Origin: Pelomonas nitida
GTDB taxonomy: Bacteria > Pseudomonadota > Gammaproteobacteria > Burkholderiales > Burkholderiaceae_C
Length of the DNA: 64,000 nt
Direction: 5' to 3'
Assembly: GCF_043555975.1 (NCBI RefSeq)
Contig: NZ_JBIGIA010000002.1
Coordinates: 397,470-461,469, forward strand
Shown: positions 17,984 to 26,708 of the stretch, in pieces
Position numbering within the stretch: position 1 is the first letter of the stretch
How the letters are laid out: the number at the start of each line of letters is the position of its first letter
The notes under the pieces: model-generated
The model's input: only the letters and a program-made list of their open reading frames with translations
Told to the model about the DNA's origin: nothing
The model's database searches: none
Position numbers and translations under genes: made by a program

Positions 17984-18504
17984 CGGATTCTCTTCAGGCC
18001 GCTGGCATAGCGGCGGCCGTTGTTCACGTAATGGAGGGCGCTGGCCTTGAGGCCATCGATCTGCTCGGGCGTCAGCGCGCGCACGACACGCGCCGGCGCG
18101 CCGACGATGAGGCTGCCGTCAGGGAACACCTTGCCCTCCGTCACCAGCGCCCCCGCACCAACGACGCAGTTGCGGCCGATGCGCGAACCATTCAAGAGCA
18201 CGGCGCCGATGCCGATCAGACTTTCGTCGCCAACCGTGCAACCGTGCAGCATGACCTGGTGGCCCACCGTCACGTTCTGCCCCAGCACCAGCGGGAAGCC
18301 GTGATCGGCATGCAGCACCGCGCCGTCCTGGATGTTGCTGCCCGCACCGATGGTCAGCGTCTCGCTGTCGCCACGCAGCACCGCGTTGAACCAGACGCTG
18401 ACGTCCGCGCCCAGCGTCACGCGGCCGATGACCTCGGCACTGTCGGCCACGTATGCCGAGTCGGCCACGTCGGGCATGTGCTCGTCGAGCTGGTAGATCG
18501 CCAT
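17980..18504 (-). CDS. Gamma-carbonic anhydrase family protein
   Basis: A 174-residue left-handed beta-helix protein built of hexapeptide repeats (for example VIGRVTLGADVSVWFNAVLRG, written here as family-type turns at residues 25-45). The metal-ligand histidines are expected in HADHG (residues 65-69) and VGHQVMLHGC (80-89), and both stretches are present. Such proteins, often called YrdA or gamma-CA-like, bind zinc or another metal and may hydrate CO2, though activity varies. A longer upstream frame exists but the ATG at 18504 gives the canonical MAIYQLDEHxP start. It is divergently transcribed from the DUF455 gene across 42 bases. Confidence 0.95.
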   Translation of the reverse strand: MAIYQLDEHMPDVADSAYVADSAEVIGRVTLGADVSVWFNAVLRGDSETLTIGAGSNIQDGAVLHADHGFPLVLGQNVTVGHQVMLHGCTVGDESLIGIGAVLLNGSRIGRNCVVGAGALVTEGKVFPDGSLIVGAPARVVRALTPEQIDGLKASALHYVNNGRRYASGLKRIR

Positions 18505-18546
18505 CGCGGCCCTCCCGTCAAAACCAGCGATTCTAAAATTGCGCGG

Positions 18547-19329
18547 ATGTCCGACCTTCGCCTGGCCACGCTCGGCCCGCTCCTGATCGCCGATGCCCCC
18601 GCCAAGGCCGCTGCCACGCTGGCGCTCGCGCGCGACCTGCCCGTCGACACCGAGGCGGCCATCGACGCCCCCGCCGGCATCCCCGGCCGCCCGCCGCGCC
18701 CGCAGCTCGTCGAGCACATCCGGCTCAAGCCGCCGTCGATGCGCACGCCCGCCGGCATCGCAGCGCTGGTGCACAGCATCGCCCACATCGAACTCAACGC
18801 CATCGACCTGGCGCTGGACATCTGCTGGCGCTTCCCCGGCATGCCCGAGGCCTTCTACCGCGACTGGCTGCGCATCGCGCAGGAGGAAGCCACGCACTTC
18901 ACGCTGCTGCGCGACCACCTGCTGACGCTGGGTTTCGACTACGGCGACTTCGACGCGCACAACGCGCTGTGGGACATGGCCGAGCGCACCCGGCACGACC
19001 TGCTCGCGCGCATCGCGCTGGTGCCGCGCACGCTCGAAGCCCGCGGGCTGGACGCCTCGCCCGCCGTGCGGGCCAAGCTCGTCGGTGCCGGTGACCACCG
19101 CGCCGGCGCCATCCTCGACATCATCCTGCGCGACGAGATCGGCCATGTGCTGGCCGGCAACCGCTGGTACCGCTTCCTGTGCGAGCAGCGCGGGCTCGAC
19201 CCCATCGCCACCTACGCCGAGCTGGCAGCCCGCCACCAGGCCCCGCGGCTGCGCGCGCCCTTCAACCTGGAAGCCCGCCGTGCCGCCGGCTTCGACGACG
19301 CCGAACTGGCCGCCCTCCTCGCCCCATGA
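18547..19329 (+). CDS. DUF455 family ferritin-like protein
   Basis: A 260-residue protein of the DUF455 family, predicted to adopt a ferritin-like four-helix bundle with a di-metal site. Candidate ligands are in HSIAHIELNAIDLALD, AQEEATHF and ILRDEIGHV, which supply the EXXH-type pairs. Reaction unknown; oxidase/hydroxylase chemistry has been suggested for the fold, and no partner here settles it. Start at 18547 follows from the family N-terminus and the short divergent gap; a longer frame runs antisense through the carbonic anhydrase gene. Its stop overlaps the next gene by ATGA. Confidence 0.93.
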   Translation: MSDLRLATLGPLLIADAPAKAAATLALARDLPVDTEAAIDAPAGIPGRPPRPQLVEHIRLKPPSMRTPAGIAALVHSIAHIELNAIDLALDICWRFPGMPEAFYRDWLRIAQEEATHFTLLRDHLLTLGFDYGDFDAHNALWDMAERTRHDLLARIALVPRTLEARGLDASPAVRAKLVGAGDHRAGAILDIILRDEIGHVLAGNRWYRFLCEQRGLDPIATYAELAARHQAPRLRAPFNLEARRAAGFDDAELAALLAP

Positions 19330-20243
19330 CCCGCCTGCAGGCCAACCTCCTCCTGACCCTCGTCGCGCTGATCTGGGGCTCCGCATTCGTTGCGCAAAAC
19401 CAGGGCATGGCCGACGTCGGCCCGCTGCTCTTCACCGGCGTTCGCTTCCTGATCGGCGCCGCCGTCGTGCTGCCGCTGGCGGTGCTCGAATGGCGGCGCC
19501 TGGGCCGCGCGGGCCGGCCGCTGGGCCGCGTGGATGCCCTGCACATCGCCGGCCTGGGCGTGTTGATGACGCTGGGCGCCGTCATGCAGCAGGTCGGCAT
19601 CCAGTTCACCAGCGTCACCAACGCCGGCTTCCTGACGGCGCTCTACGTGCCGCTGGTGCCGGTGCTGGCCTGGGCGCTGCTGCGCCAGGTGGCGCATTGG
19701 TCCGTGTGGCCGGCGGCCTTCGGCTGCCTGGCGGGCGCGTTCCTGCTGTCGGGCGCGCATGAGCTGCGGGTCGGGCTGGGCGACCTGTGGGTCATCGCCT
19801 CGGCGCTGCCGTGGGCCTTCCACGTGCTGATGGTCGGCCGCTGGGCGGACCGCATGGGCGCGCCCTTCCTCGTGGCCTGCGGGCAGTTCGCGGTCTGCGG
19901 GCTGCTGTCGCTGCTGGCCGCACTCGCCACCGAGCCACTGCATTGGCAAGGCCTCGTCAGTGCCGCCGGGCCCATCCTCTACACCGGCGTGCTGTCGGTC
20001 GGCGTGGCCTTCACGGGCCAGGTCATCGCGCAGCGCTACGCGCATGCCGCCGACGCGGCCATCATCCTGTCGTCCGAGACGCTGTTCGCCGCCACGTTCG
20101 GCCATCTGCTGCTCAACGAGCACCTGAACGCGGCGGGCTGGCTGGGCTGCGGGCTGATGCTGGCGTGCATTCTTTCGGTGCAGCTGATGCCGCTGGTAGG
20201 AACCCTGAGACGACGGCAAATTTTGACGAACCCGTCAAATTAG
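19326..20243 (+). CDS. DMT superfamily (EamA) transporter
   Basis: A 305-residue inner-membrane protein with ten predicted helices in two EamA repeats, the usual layout of drug/metabolite transporters. Typical features are LTLVALIWGSAFVAQ in helix 1 and the Glu-rich ILSSETLFAATFGHLLLNE in the second repeat. Members often export amino acids or metabolites; the substrate is not readable here. It overlaps the DUF455 gene by four bases (ATGA). A palindrome covers its last codons and may belong to the downstream transaminase promoter. Confidence 0.93.
   Translation: MTRLQANLLLTLVALIWGSAFVAQNQGMADVGPLLFTGVRFLIGAAVVLPLAVLEWRRLGRAGRPLGRVDALHIAGLGVLMTLGAVMQQVGIQFTSVTNAGFLTALYVPLVPVLAWALLRQVAHWSVWPAAFGCLAGAFLLSGAHELRVGLGDLWVIASALPWAFHVLMVGRWADRMGAPFLVACGQFAVCGLLSLLAALATEPLHWQGLVSAAGPILYTGVLSVGVAFTGQVIAQRYAHAADAAIILSSETLFAATFGHLLLNEHLNAAGWLGCGLMLACILSVQLMPLVGTLRRRQILTNPSN
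20222..20239. promoter_or_regulatory. Palindrome TTTGACG-N4-CGTCAAA upstream of the transaminase
   Basis: A perfect 7-bp inverted repeat with a 4-base centre sits 51 bases before the transaminase ATG, overlapping the end of the transporter gene. Its half-site TTTGAC resembles operators described for TetR-type pyrimidine-catabolism regulators such as RutR (TTGACCA half-sites). The neighbour is a beta-alanine:pyruvate-type transaminase, which fits that theme, but the regulator is not in this window. Confidence 0.4.
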
Positions 20244-20289
20244 CTTTTAGACTTTGCGCATCCGACCACGCCCCTCGCCAGGAGCCTGC

Positions 20290-21606
20290 ATGAGCGCTGA
20301 CGTTTCCAAGCTTGACGCCTACTGGATGCCTTTCACCGCCAACCGGCAGTTCAAGCAGTCGCCGCGACTGCTGACCGGTGCGGACGGCATGTTCTTCCGG
20401 GACGACAAGGGGCGCGAGGTGCTCGACGGCATCGCCGGCCTGTGGTGCGTGAACGCCGGCCACAACCGGCCCCGGATCGTCCAGGCCATCCAGGCCCAGG
20501 CCGCCGAGCTGGACTTCGCGCCGCCCTTCCAGATGGCCCACCCCAAGGCCTTCGAGCTGGCCGAGCGGCTGGCGCAGATCACACCGGCCGGGCTGAACCG
20601 CATCTTCTTCACGAACTCGGGCTCCGAGTCCGTCGAGACGGCGCTGAAGATGGCCATCGCCTACCACCGCGTGCGCGGCGAAGGCAGCCGCACACGCCTC
20701 ATCGGCCGCGAGCGCGGCTACCACGGTGTGAACTTCGGCGGCATCTCGGTGGGCGGGATGGTGGCCAACCGCAAGATGTTCGGCAGCCTGCTGGCGGGCG
20801 TGGACCACATCCGCCACACGCACGACGCGGCGCGCAACGCGTTCTCGGTGGGCGTCCCGCAGCATGGCGCGGAGTTCGCCGACGACCTGGAACGCCTGGT
20901 GCAGCTGCACGACGCGTCGACCATCGCGGCCGTCATCGTCGAACCGGTGGCCGGCTCCACGGGCGTGCTGATCCCGCCGGCCGGCTATCTGCAGCGGCTG
21001 CGCGACATCTGCGACAAGCACGGCATCCTGCTGATCTTCGACGAGGTCATCACCGGCTTCGGCCGCACCGGCAACCCCTTCGGCGCGCAGACCTTCGGCG
21101 TCACGCCCGACCTCATGACCGTGGCCAAGGGCATCACCAACGGCTGCGTGCCGATGGGCGCGGTGTTCGCGCAGCAGAAGATCCACGACGCCTTCATGAC
21201 GGGGCCCGAGCACCTCATCGAGTTCTTCCACGGCTACACCTACTCGGCCCACCCGCTGGCCTGCGCCGCCGGCCTGGCAACGCTGGACACCTACGCCGAC
21301 GGCGACCTGCTGACCCGCGCCTCGCGCATGCAGGACGAGTTCGCCAAGGCGCTGCATTCGCTGCGCGACGAGCCCAACGTCATCGACATCCGCAACATCG
21401 GCCTGGTGGGCGGCATCGAGCTCAAGGGGCTGGACGGCCAGCCGGCCAAGCGTGCGTTCAACATCTTCCTGGACTGCTGGGACAAGGGGCTGCTGATCCG
21501 CACCACGGGCGACACCATCGCGCTGTCCCCGCCGCTCATCATCGAGAGCAGCCACATCGAGCGCATCATCGACACGCTGCGCGGGGCGCTGCGCCGCGCC
21601 GCCTGA
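20290..21606 (+). CDS. Omega-amino acid:pyruvate transaminase (beta-alanine type)
   Basis: A 438-residue class III PLP aminotransferase. The N-terminus SKLDAYWMPFTANRQFK and the AGLWCVNAGHNRP segment match the omega-amino acid:pyruvate aminotransferase group, which transfers the amino group of beta-alanine and other omega-amines to pyruvate. PLP contacts are in GSESVETALKMA, in the aspartate of LLIFDEVITGFGRTG, and in the lysine of MTVAKGITNG. An AGGAG sequence precedes the ATG at 20290. It is followed after 65 bases by a secreted phytase-like protein. Exact amine substrate is not proven. Confidence 0.95.
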   Translation: MSADVSKLDAYWMPFTANRQFKQSPRLLTGADGMFFRDDKGREVLDGIAGLWCVNAGHNRPRIVQAIQAQAAELDFAPPFQMAHPKAFELAERLAQITPAGLNRIFFTNSGSESVETALKMAIAYHRVRGEGSRTRLIGRERGYHGVNFGGISVGGMVANRKMFGSLLAGVDHIRHTHDAARNAFSVGVPQHGAEFADDLERLVQLHDASTIAAVIVEPVAGSTGVLIPPAGYLQRLRDICDKHGILLIFDEVITGFGRTGNPFGAQTFGVTPDLMTVAKGITNGCVPMGAVFAQQKIHDAFMTGPEHLIEFFHGYTYSAHPLACAAGLATLDTYADGDLLTRASRMQDEFAKALHSLRDEPNVIDIRNIGLVGGIELKGLDGQPAKRAFNIFLDCWDKGLLIRTTGDTIALSPPLIIESSHIERIIDTLRGALRRAA

Positions 21607-21671
21607 GCGCCCCGCGCCGGCGGGCAGATAGACTCCCGCTGCGCACGCGACAAGCGGCGCCAAGGAAAAAG

Positions 21672-22841
21672 ATGAAGTCGTTGTCTCACCTGGCCGCAGC
21701 AGCGGCCTTTTCGTTGCTGGGCCTGTCGGCCAGCGCCCAGACGCTGACCTACCTCGGTCAGCAGATCGTCCCCACCGGCACGCCGTTCCAGGAGTTACCG
21801 GTCGGCGGCCTCTCCAGCCTGGACTACAACCCCGCCACGGGCCATTACCTCGCCATCTGCGACGACCGCAGCGATCTCGCCCCGGCGCGCTTCTACGAAC
21901 TGGCGCTGGACCTGTCCAAGTTCCGCCGCAGCGCCGCGCCGGGCCACGAAGGCGTGCGCTTCATCGCGTCGACGACCATCCAGGACCTCGACGGCCACCC
22001 CTTCGCCCGCAACCAAGTGGACCCGGAAAGCCTGCGCCTGGACGCGCGGCGCCAGCTCATCTACTGGAGCAACGAAGGCCAGCGCAAGAACGGCGCGCTG
22101 CAAAAGCCCACCGTGCGACGCATGCACCTCGACGGCCGCCCCGCCGGCGAGTTCCCCGTGCCGGACTACTACGCCCCCAGCGGCAGCGCGGGCGGGCTGG
22201 CGGCCGGCGACATGGGTGTCTACAACAACCTCGCCTTCGAGAGCATCGCGCTGAGCCCGGACGGCCGCACGCTCTGGACCATCACCGAGAACGCTCTCGC
22301 CCAGGACGACCTGCCGACCGCCGTGGACCGCACCAGCCACGCGCGCATGCTGTCCTTCGACCTGGAGACCGGCAAGGCCGGCGCCGAATACGTCTACGAG
22401 GTCGGCCCCGTCGCCTTCCCGCCGACCAAGGACGGCGACTTCGCCACCAACGGCGTGGCCGACATGCTGGCCCTGTCGGACCACGAATTCATCGCCATCG
22501 AGCGCTCCTACGCCGTCGGCGCTGCCACGGCCGGCCTCGGCCCGCACACCGGCAAGCCCACCGGCAACACCATCCGGCTCTACCTTGTCGACACCAGCGG
22601 CGCCACCAACGTCGCCGGCTGGCCGTCCATCAAGGGCCGCGAATGGGTGCCCGCCAAGCGCCGCCTGCTGCTGGACCTGTCCACGCTGAAGAATGACGAC
22701 GGCAGCGCGCTGGCGGTCGACAACATCGAAGGCATCACCTTCGGGCCCACCGTCCAGGGCAAGCGCACGCTGGTGCTCGCGTCCGACAACAACTTCAACC
22801 CCGAGCAGTTCACCCAGTTCGTCGTGCTGAGCCTGGACTGA
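21672..22841 (+). CDS. Secreted esterase-like/phytase-family beta-propeller protein
   Basis: A 389-residue protein with a clear Sec signal peptide (HLAAAAAFSLLGLSASA, cleavage near residue 22). The mature part matches the 'esterase-like activity of phytase' family: GLSSLDYNPATGHYLAICDDRS, DPESLRLD, FESIALSPDGRTLWTITE, and the final NIEGITFGP segment, all typical of a beta-propeller with acidic calcium-site loops. Family members may hydrolyse phosphoesters in the periplasm or outside the cell, but many are untested. The ATG at 21672 has an AAGGAA ribosome-binding site. A longer antisense-like frame upstream is a shadow of the transaminase. Confidence 0.9.
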   Translation: MKSLSHLAAAAAFSLLGLSASAQTLTYLGQQIVPTGTPFQELPVGGLSSLDYNPATGHYLAICDDRSDLAPARFYELALDLSKFRRSAAPGHEGVRFIASTTIQDLDGHPFARNQVDPESLRLDARRQLIYWSNEGQRKNGALQKPTVRRMHLDGRPAGEFPVPDYYAPSGSAGGLAAGDMGVYNNLAFESIALSPDGRTLWTITENALAQDDLPTAVDRTSHARMLSFDLETGKAGAEYVYEVGPVAFPPTKDGDFATNGVADMLALSDHEFIAIERSYAVGAATAGLGPHTGKPTGNTIRLYLVDTSGATNVAGWPSIKGREWVPAKRRLLLDLSTLKNDDGSALAVDNIEGITFGPTVQGKRTLVLASDNNFNPEQFTQFVVLSLD

Positions 22842-22908
22842 CCGCGCCCGCCTCGCCGGCACGCTCGCGCCGGCACCGCGCGAGGCGCCGCACCACTTCG
22901 CCATCCGC

Positions 22909-23796
22909 ATGTCTCCCGTTCCCTGGCGCGCCTACGCGCTGCTCGCGGCCAGCACCAGCCTGATCGGCAGCTATGTCGGCCTGTCCAAGCTGCTGGTCGC
23001 GGCGTTTCCGGTGTTCCTGCTGGCCGGCCTGCGCTTCGGCTTCGCGGCGCTGCTGATGCTGCCCTGGCTGAAGAAGCCCGCCGACGAGGGGCCGCTGGAC
23101 GCGCGCTCCCGCGTGCTGCTGTTCCTGGAGTCCTTTCTCGGCAACTTCCTGTTCTCGCTGTGCATGCTGTTCGGGCTGCGGCAGAGTTCGGCGGTGGTGG
23201 CCGGCGTCATCATGGCCGGCATCCCGGCGGCCGTCGCCCTGCTGAGCTGGGTGGTGCTGCGCGAGCAGCCGGGCCGCCGCACGCTGGCTGGCGTCGCCTG
23301 CGCCGTGGCCGGCATCGCGCTGGTGGCCGGTGGCCGCCAGGGCGGCGCCGAGACGACGCCGCTGGGCGCCCTGCTGCTCATCGCCGCCGTGTTCTGCGAG
23401 GCGAGCTACGTCGTCATCGGCAAGCAGCTGACGGCCGGGCTCACGCCGCGGCGCATCAGCGCGCTGATCAACCTGTGGGGCCTGGTGCTGGTGTCGCCTC
23501 TGGCGCTGTGGCAGGGCCTGAGCTTCGACTTCGGCGGCCCGCGCGTGCAGGACTGGGGCCTGCTGGCCTACTACGCCGCGACCGCCAGCGTCTTCACCGT
23601 CTGGCTGTGGATGGCCGGGCTGCGCCACCTGCCCGCTGCCAAGGCCGGCGTGTTCATGGTCTTCCTGCCCATCAGCACGGCGCTCGTCGGGCTGCTGCTC
23701 GGCGAGACGCTGTCGCCCCAGCAGGCGCTGGCCTATGGCCTGGCCTTATCGGGCGTGCTGCTGGCGACATGGCCCGCGAAAACCGCTGACCGGTAG
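22909..23796 (+). CDS. DMT superfamily (EamA) transporter
   Basis: A 295-residue ten-helix transporter with two EamA repeats (first repeat from WRAYALLAASTSLIGSYVGLS; second from PLGALLLIAAVFCEASYVVIG). It is distinct from the transporter at 19326-20243. The conserved Glu in LLLGETLSPQQ lies in the last helix pair. Substrate unknown; neighbours are a phytase-like protein and a PIG-L deacetylase. Ten bases separate it from the PIG-L gene, so they are probably cotranscribed. Confidence 0.92.
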   Translation: MSPVPWRAYALLAASTSLIGSYVGLSKLLVAAFPVFLLAGLRFGFAALLMLPWLKKPADEGPLDARSRVLLFLESFLGNFLFSLCMLFGLRQSSAVVAGVIMAGIPAAVALLSWVVLREQPGRRTLAGVACAVAGIALVAGGRQGGAETTPLGALLLIAAVFCEASYVVIGKQLTAGLTPRRISALINLWGLVLVSPLALWQGLSFDFGGPRVQDWGLLAYYAATASVFTVWLWMAGLRHLPAAKAGVFMVFLPISTALVGLLLGETLSPQQALAYGLALSGVLLATWPAKTADR

Positions 23797-23805
23797 CATG
23801 ACGGG

Positions 23806-24639
23806 ATGTCCGAGGAAACCGATCTCGCGCGCTGGCGCGAGCACCTGACCCGCTTCGCCGCCCTGCTGGGCAACCCGCCCGACCGCCAGGCTGCCCCGGC
23901 GCCGGCATCCAGGCCCGGCCGCTGCCTGGTGTTTTCGCCCCATCCCGACGACGAATGCATCGTCGGTGCGCTGCCGCTGCGCCTGAAGCAGGAAGCCGGC
24001 TGGCGCGTCACCAACGTCGCGGTGACGCTGGGCAGCAACGCCGCCCGCCGCGAGGCGCGCTGGGCCGAACTGCTCGACGCCTGCGCCGTGCTGGGTTTCG
24101 AGTGCCAGCGTGTCGGCGAGCACGGCCTGTCCGACGTGCGCGCGGAGCCTATTCGCGCCGAGCAGGTGCAGGCGCTCGCCGCCGTCCTCGAAGCGCATCG
24201 CCCCGACCTCGTGCTCGCGCCGCACGCGCTGGACGACAACCCCAGCCACCGCGGCGTGCACCAGCTGGTCGTGCAGGCGATCGCCGCCACGCGGCTGGAC
24301 ACCGTGCTGGCGCTGACCGAGTTCTGGTCGACTCAAGCCCGGCCCAACGCGCTGGTGCAGACCCACATCGCCGACACCGCCCGCCTCATCGCGGCGCTGG
24401 AGCGGCACACCGGCGAGATTGCCCGCAACCCCTACCACCTGCGCCTGCCCGCCTTCCTGGCCGATGCCGTGCGCCGGGGCGGCGAGCTGGTGCTCGGCGC
24501 GGGCGAGGCGCCGCCGGACTTCGCGTTTGCCACGCTCTACCGCCTGGTCAGCTACCGTGCGGGCCAGCCTGCCGGTGACCTGCCGCCCCGCGTCTTTCCC
24601 GCCGATCAGGCGCTGTCTTCCGACCTGCTCCAGCCATGA
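23806..24639 (+). CDS. PIG-L family N-acetylglucosaminyl-type deacetylase
   Basis: A 277-residue zinc-dependent deacetylase of the PIG-L/LmbE family. The signature SPHPDDECIVG (zinc ligands His and Asp) is near residue 45, and the third ligand is expected in the HRGVHQLVV segment. GSNAARREARWAELLDACAVLGF is the usual helix after the substrate loop. Family members remove acetyl groups from GlcNAc-containing molecules such as bacillithiol, mycothiol or antibiotic precursors. Its stop overlaps the next gene, an M14-type deacylase, by ATGA, which suggests two sequential deacylations of one substrate. Confidence 0.93.
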   Translation: MSEETDLARWREHLTRFAALLGNPPDRQAAPAPASRPGRCLVFSPHPDDECIVGALPLRLKQEAGWRVTNVAVTLGSNAARREARWAELLDACAVLGFECQRVGEHGLSDVRAEPIRAEQVQALAAVLEAHRPDLVLAPHALDDNPSHRGVHQLVVQAIAATRLDTVLALTEFWSTQARPNALVQTHIADTARLIAALERHTGEIARNPYHLRLPAFLADAVRRGGELVLGAGEAPPDFAFATLYRLVSYRAGQPAGDLPPRVFPADQALSSDLLQP

Positions 24640-25616
24640 CCCGACCGACCCACCTCCGCATCCATCAATTTGCCGGCCTGCAGCCGGGGCCGCGCTTCCT
24701 CGTGACCGGCGCGGTGCATGGCAACGAGATCCACGGCACCCGTGCGATGGCCGAGATCATTCGGCAGCTGGATGCCGGCGAACTCACGCTGCTGCGCGGC
24801 ACCTTGACGCTGGTGCCCATCGTCAACCCGCTGGCCCACCAGCTCGACCGCCGCGAGGGCGACCGCAACCTGAACCGCAACCTGCGCCCGCCCATCATTG
24901 CGCAGGACTTCGAGGACCGCATCGCGCGCGTGCTGTGCCCGCTGATTGCCCAGCACGACGGCATCCTGGACCTGCACAGCTTCCAGGGCAACGGCCCGGC
25001 CTTCGCGATGATCGGGCCGCGCAACAACAGCGGCGAGCTGGAGCCGTTCTCGCAGGAGGCGACGGAGTCCGCGCTGGCCGCGCGGCTGGGCGTCGGCCGC
25101 ATCGTGGAGGGCTGGCTGTCCACCTATGCGCTGGGCCTGCAGCGCCGCCAGCAGCGGGCCCACGACGGCTCGCGCCGGGCCTCGCTGATCTCCGACCCGC
25201 ATTACGGCGTGGGCACCACCGAATACATGCGCTCCACCGGCGGCTGGGCGATCACGCTGGAGTGCGGCCAGCATCTGGACCCCAACGGCCCCGAGGTGGC
25301 CCGGCTGGCCATCCTGCGCGCGCTGGTGTTTCTCGGCATGCTGGAGGAGAGCGCCGTCGAGCCGCACCGGCCGGCGCAGCCGCCGGAGCTGCTGCAGCTC
25401 TACGACGTCATCGACCGCGAAGACATGGGCGACCGCTTCGCGCGCGAATGGGCCAGCTTCGATGCCATCGAGCAGGGCCAGGCGATCGGCACGCGGGCCA
25501 GCGGCGAGGCCGTGCTGGCGCCCAGCGAGGGCCGCATCGTGTTCCCGAACGTGAAGTCGCAGCCCGGCACGGAATGGTTCTACCTCGCCCGGCCCAGCGA
25601 TCGCCGGTTGGGTTGA
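24636..25616 (+). CDS. Succinylglutamate desuccinylase/aspartoacylase family protein
   Basis: A 326-residue M14-type amidohydrolase. Zinc ligands are seen in AVHGNEIHG (His and Glu) and in ILDLHSFQG (His), and the catalytic Glu is expected in the WAITLECGQH segment. An RNLNRNL motif and a C-terminal beta domain (GTRASGEAVLAPSEGRIVFP) complete the family layout. Substrates in this family are N-acyl amino acids, but none can be named here. It is coupled by ATGA to the PIG-L gene. It is not in an arginine succinyltransferase (ast) operon, so AstE is not implied. Confidence 0.9.
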   Translation: MTRPTHLRIHQFAGLQPGPRFLVTGAVHGNEIHGTRAMAEIIRQLDAGELTLLRGTLTLVPIVNPLAHQLDRREGDRNLNRNLRPPIIAQDFEDRIARVLCPLIAQHDGILDLHSFQGNGPAFAMIGPRNNSGELEPFSQEATESALAARLGVGRIVEGWLSTYALGLQRRQQRAHDGSRRASLISDPHYGVGTTEYMRSTGGWAITLECGQHLDPNGPEVARLAILRALVFLGMLEESAVEPHRPAQPPELLQLYDVIDREDMGDRFAREWASFDAIEQGQAIGTRASGEAVLAPSEGRIVFPNVKSQPGTEWFYLARPSDRRLG

Positions 25617-25774
25617 GCGGCGCCGTTCGGCCCGCACGCGAGTGCCCCCGGTGAGCCGGGGCAGGCGCTTGCCCGGAGGCGCGCCTTCTCGCCCCCGAAA
25701 CAACTGCTAACAAACCACAACGCCAGCGCGGTTATTCGCAGCGAGGCGACACGCCTGGCCGGCCTGCGGCATAG

Positions 25775-25787
25775 GATGTATGACATC
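25775..25787. promoter_or_regulatory. GATGT-ATG-ACATC palindrome before the dehydrogenase operon
   Basis: A perfect 5-bp inverted repeat around a 3-base centre, in an AT-richer stretch 63 bases before the small-subunit ATG. The GT-N3-AC core is the type bound by GntR-family (FadR-subfamily) regulators, which often control sugar-acid genes. The regulator is not seen nearby. The 25617-25850 gap holds nothing else I can name. Confidence 0.3.
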
Positions 25788-25850
25788 GTATTTCTTAGTA
25801 GTTACGCGTAGAGCACGGGCCGCAACGCCCCGCTGACGCCAGGAGTGCCG

Positions 25851-26564
25851 ATGTCAGACAACCCCTCCCCTTCCCGTCGCGCGCTGCTGCTCGCGTCTGC
25901 CGTTGCCGTGCCGGTCGTTGCGCTGCCCTTGCAGCCGCGCCGGGCCCCAGGGCTGGAAGGCATCGATCTCCAGTCCTACCAGCCGGTGTTCTTCACGCCC
26001 GAGGAATGGCGCTTCGTGCTCGCCGCCTGTGACCGCCTCATCCCGGCCGAAGGGCGTGGCCCCGGCGCGCTGGAGACCCATGTGCCGGTCTTCATCGACC
26101 AGCAACTGCACAACGGCCTGGGCAGCGACATCTACCTGGCCGCGCCCCACCAGCCGGATGCTCCGGCCACGCTGGGCTTCCAGCTGCCCTACAGCCCGCA
26201 GGACGTCTACCGGCGCGGCATCGCCCTGGCACAGCGCTACAGCCAGGCCCAGCACGAGGGGCGGCGCTTCGAGGCCCTGGAGCCCGCCCAGCGCGACGCG
26301 CTGCTGACGGCGCTGCAGAAGAACGGCGCCGACTTCGCCGCGCTCGGCGAGCCGGTGCTCAAGGCCTCGCAGTTCTTCGGGCAGCTGCTGGACGACGCCA
26401 AGAACGGCTATCTGGCCGACCCCATGTACGGCGGCAACAAGGACATGAAAGCCTGGGTGGCGATCGGCTTCCCCGGCGCCCGCGGCGCCTACACGGAGTG
26501 GGTGGACCAGCACAACCGCCCCTACCCACTGGGCCCCGTGAGCCTGAGCGGCCGCCGCGCCTGA
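25851..26564 (+). CDS. Gluconate 2-dehydrogenase small-subunit family protein (subunit 3)
   Basis: A 237-residue exported small subunit. Residues 9-28 carry a twin-arginine-like signal (SRRALLLASAVAVPVVALP). The mature part has the family's YQPVFFTPEEWRFVLAACDRLIP opening and conserved FFGQLLDDAKNGYLADPMYGGN. This subunit binds the flavoprotein dehydrogenase in the periplasm and guides its Tat export. The ATG at 25851 follows AGGAG at 5-base spacing. It heads the small subunit, FAD subunit, cytochrome c order typical of gluconate/sorbitol/2-keto-gluconate-type dehydrogenases. Confidence 0.9.
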   Translation: MSDNPSPSRRALLLASAVAVPVVALPLQPRRAPGLEGIDLQSYQPVFFTPEEWRFVLAACDRLIPAEGRGPGALETHVPVFIDQQLHNGLGSDIYLAAPHQPDAPATLGFQLPYSPQDVYRRGIALAQRYSQAQHEGRRFEALEPAQRDALLTALQKNGADFAALGEPVLKASQFFGQLLDDAKNGYLADPMYGGNKDMKAWVAIGFPGARGAYTEWVDQHNRPYPLGPVSLSGRRA

Positions 26565-26708
26565 AGCACGACGCGCCACACCGCCGCACGCGGCGCGGCG
26601 CCCGCCAGCTTCGGCTTTCCTGACTGACCGGCGACAGCGCCCCCCGCCACCGCGGGCCGACGTGAGCCTCCTGCCGGCGCCCTCGTGGCGCCCCGCACCC
26701 AACACCCC

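Noticed and set aside
13736..18010. A plus-strand open frame of about 1,424 codons
   Set aside because: It runs antisense through the large membrane protein and hslO, has Gln/Arg/His-rich low-complexity translation and no family motifs; it is a GC-rich shadow frame.
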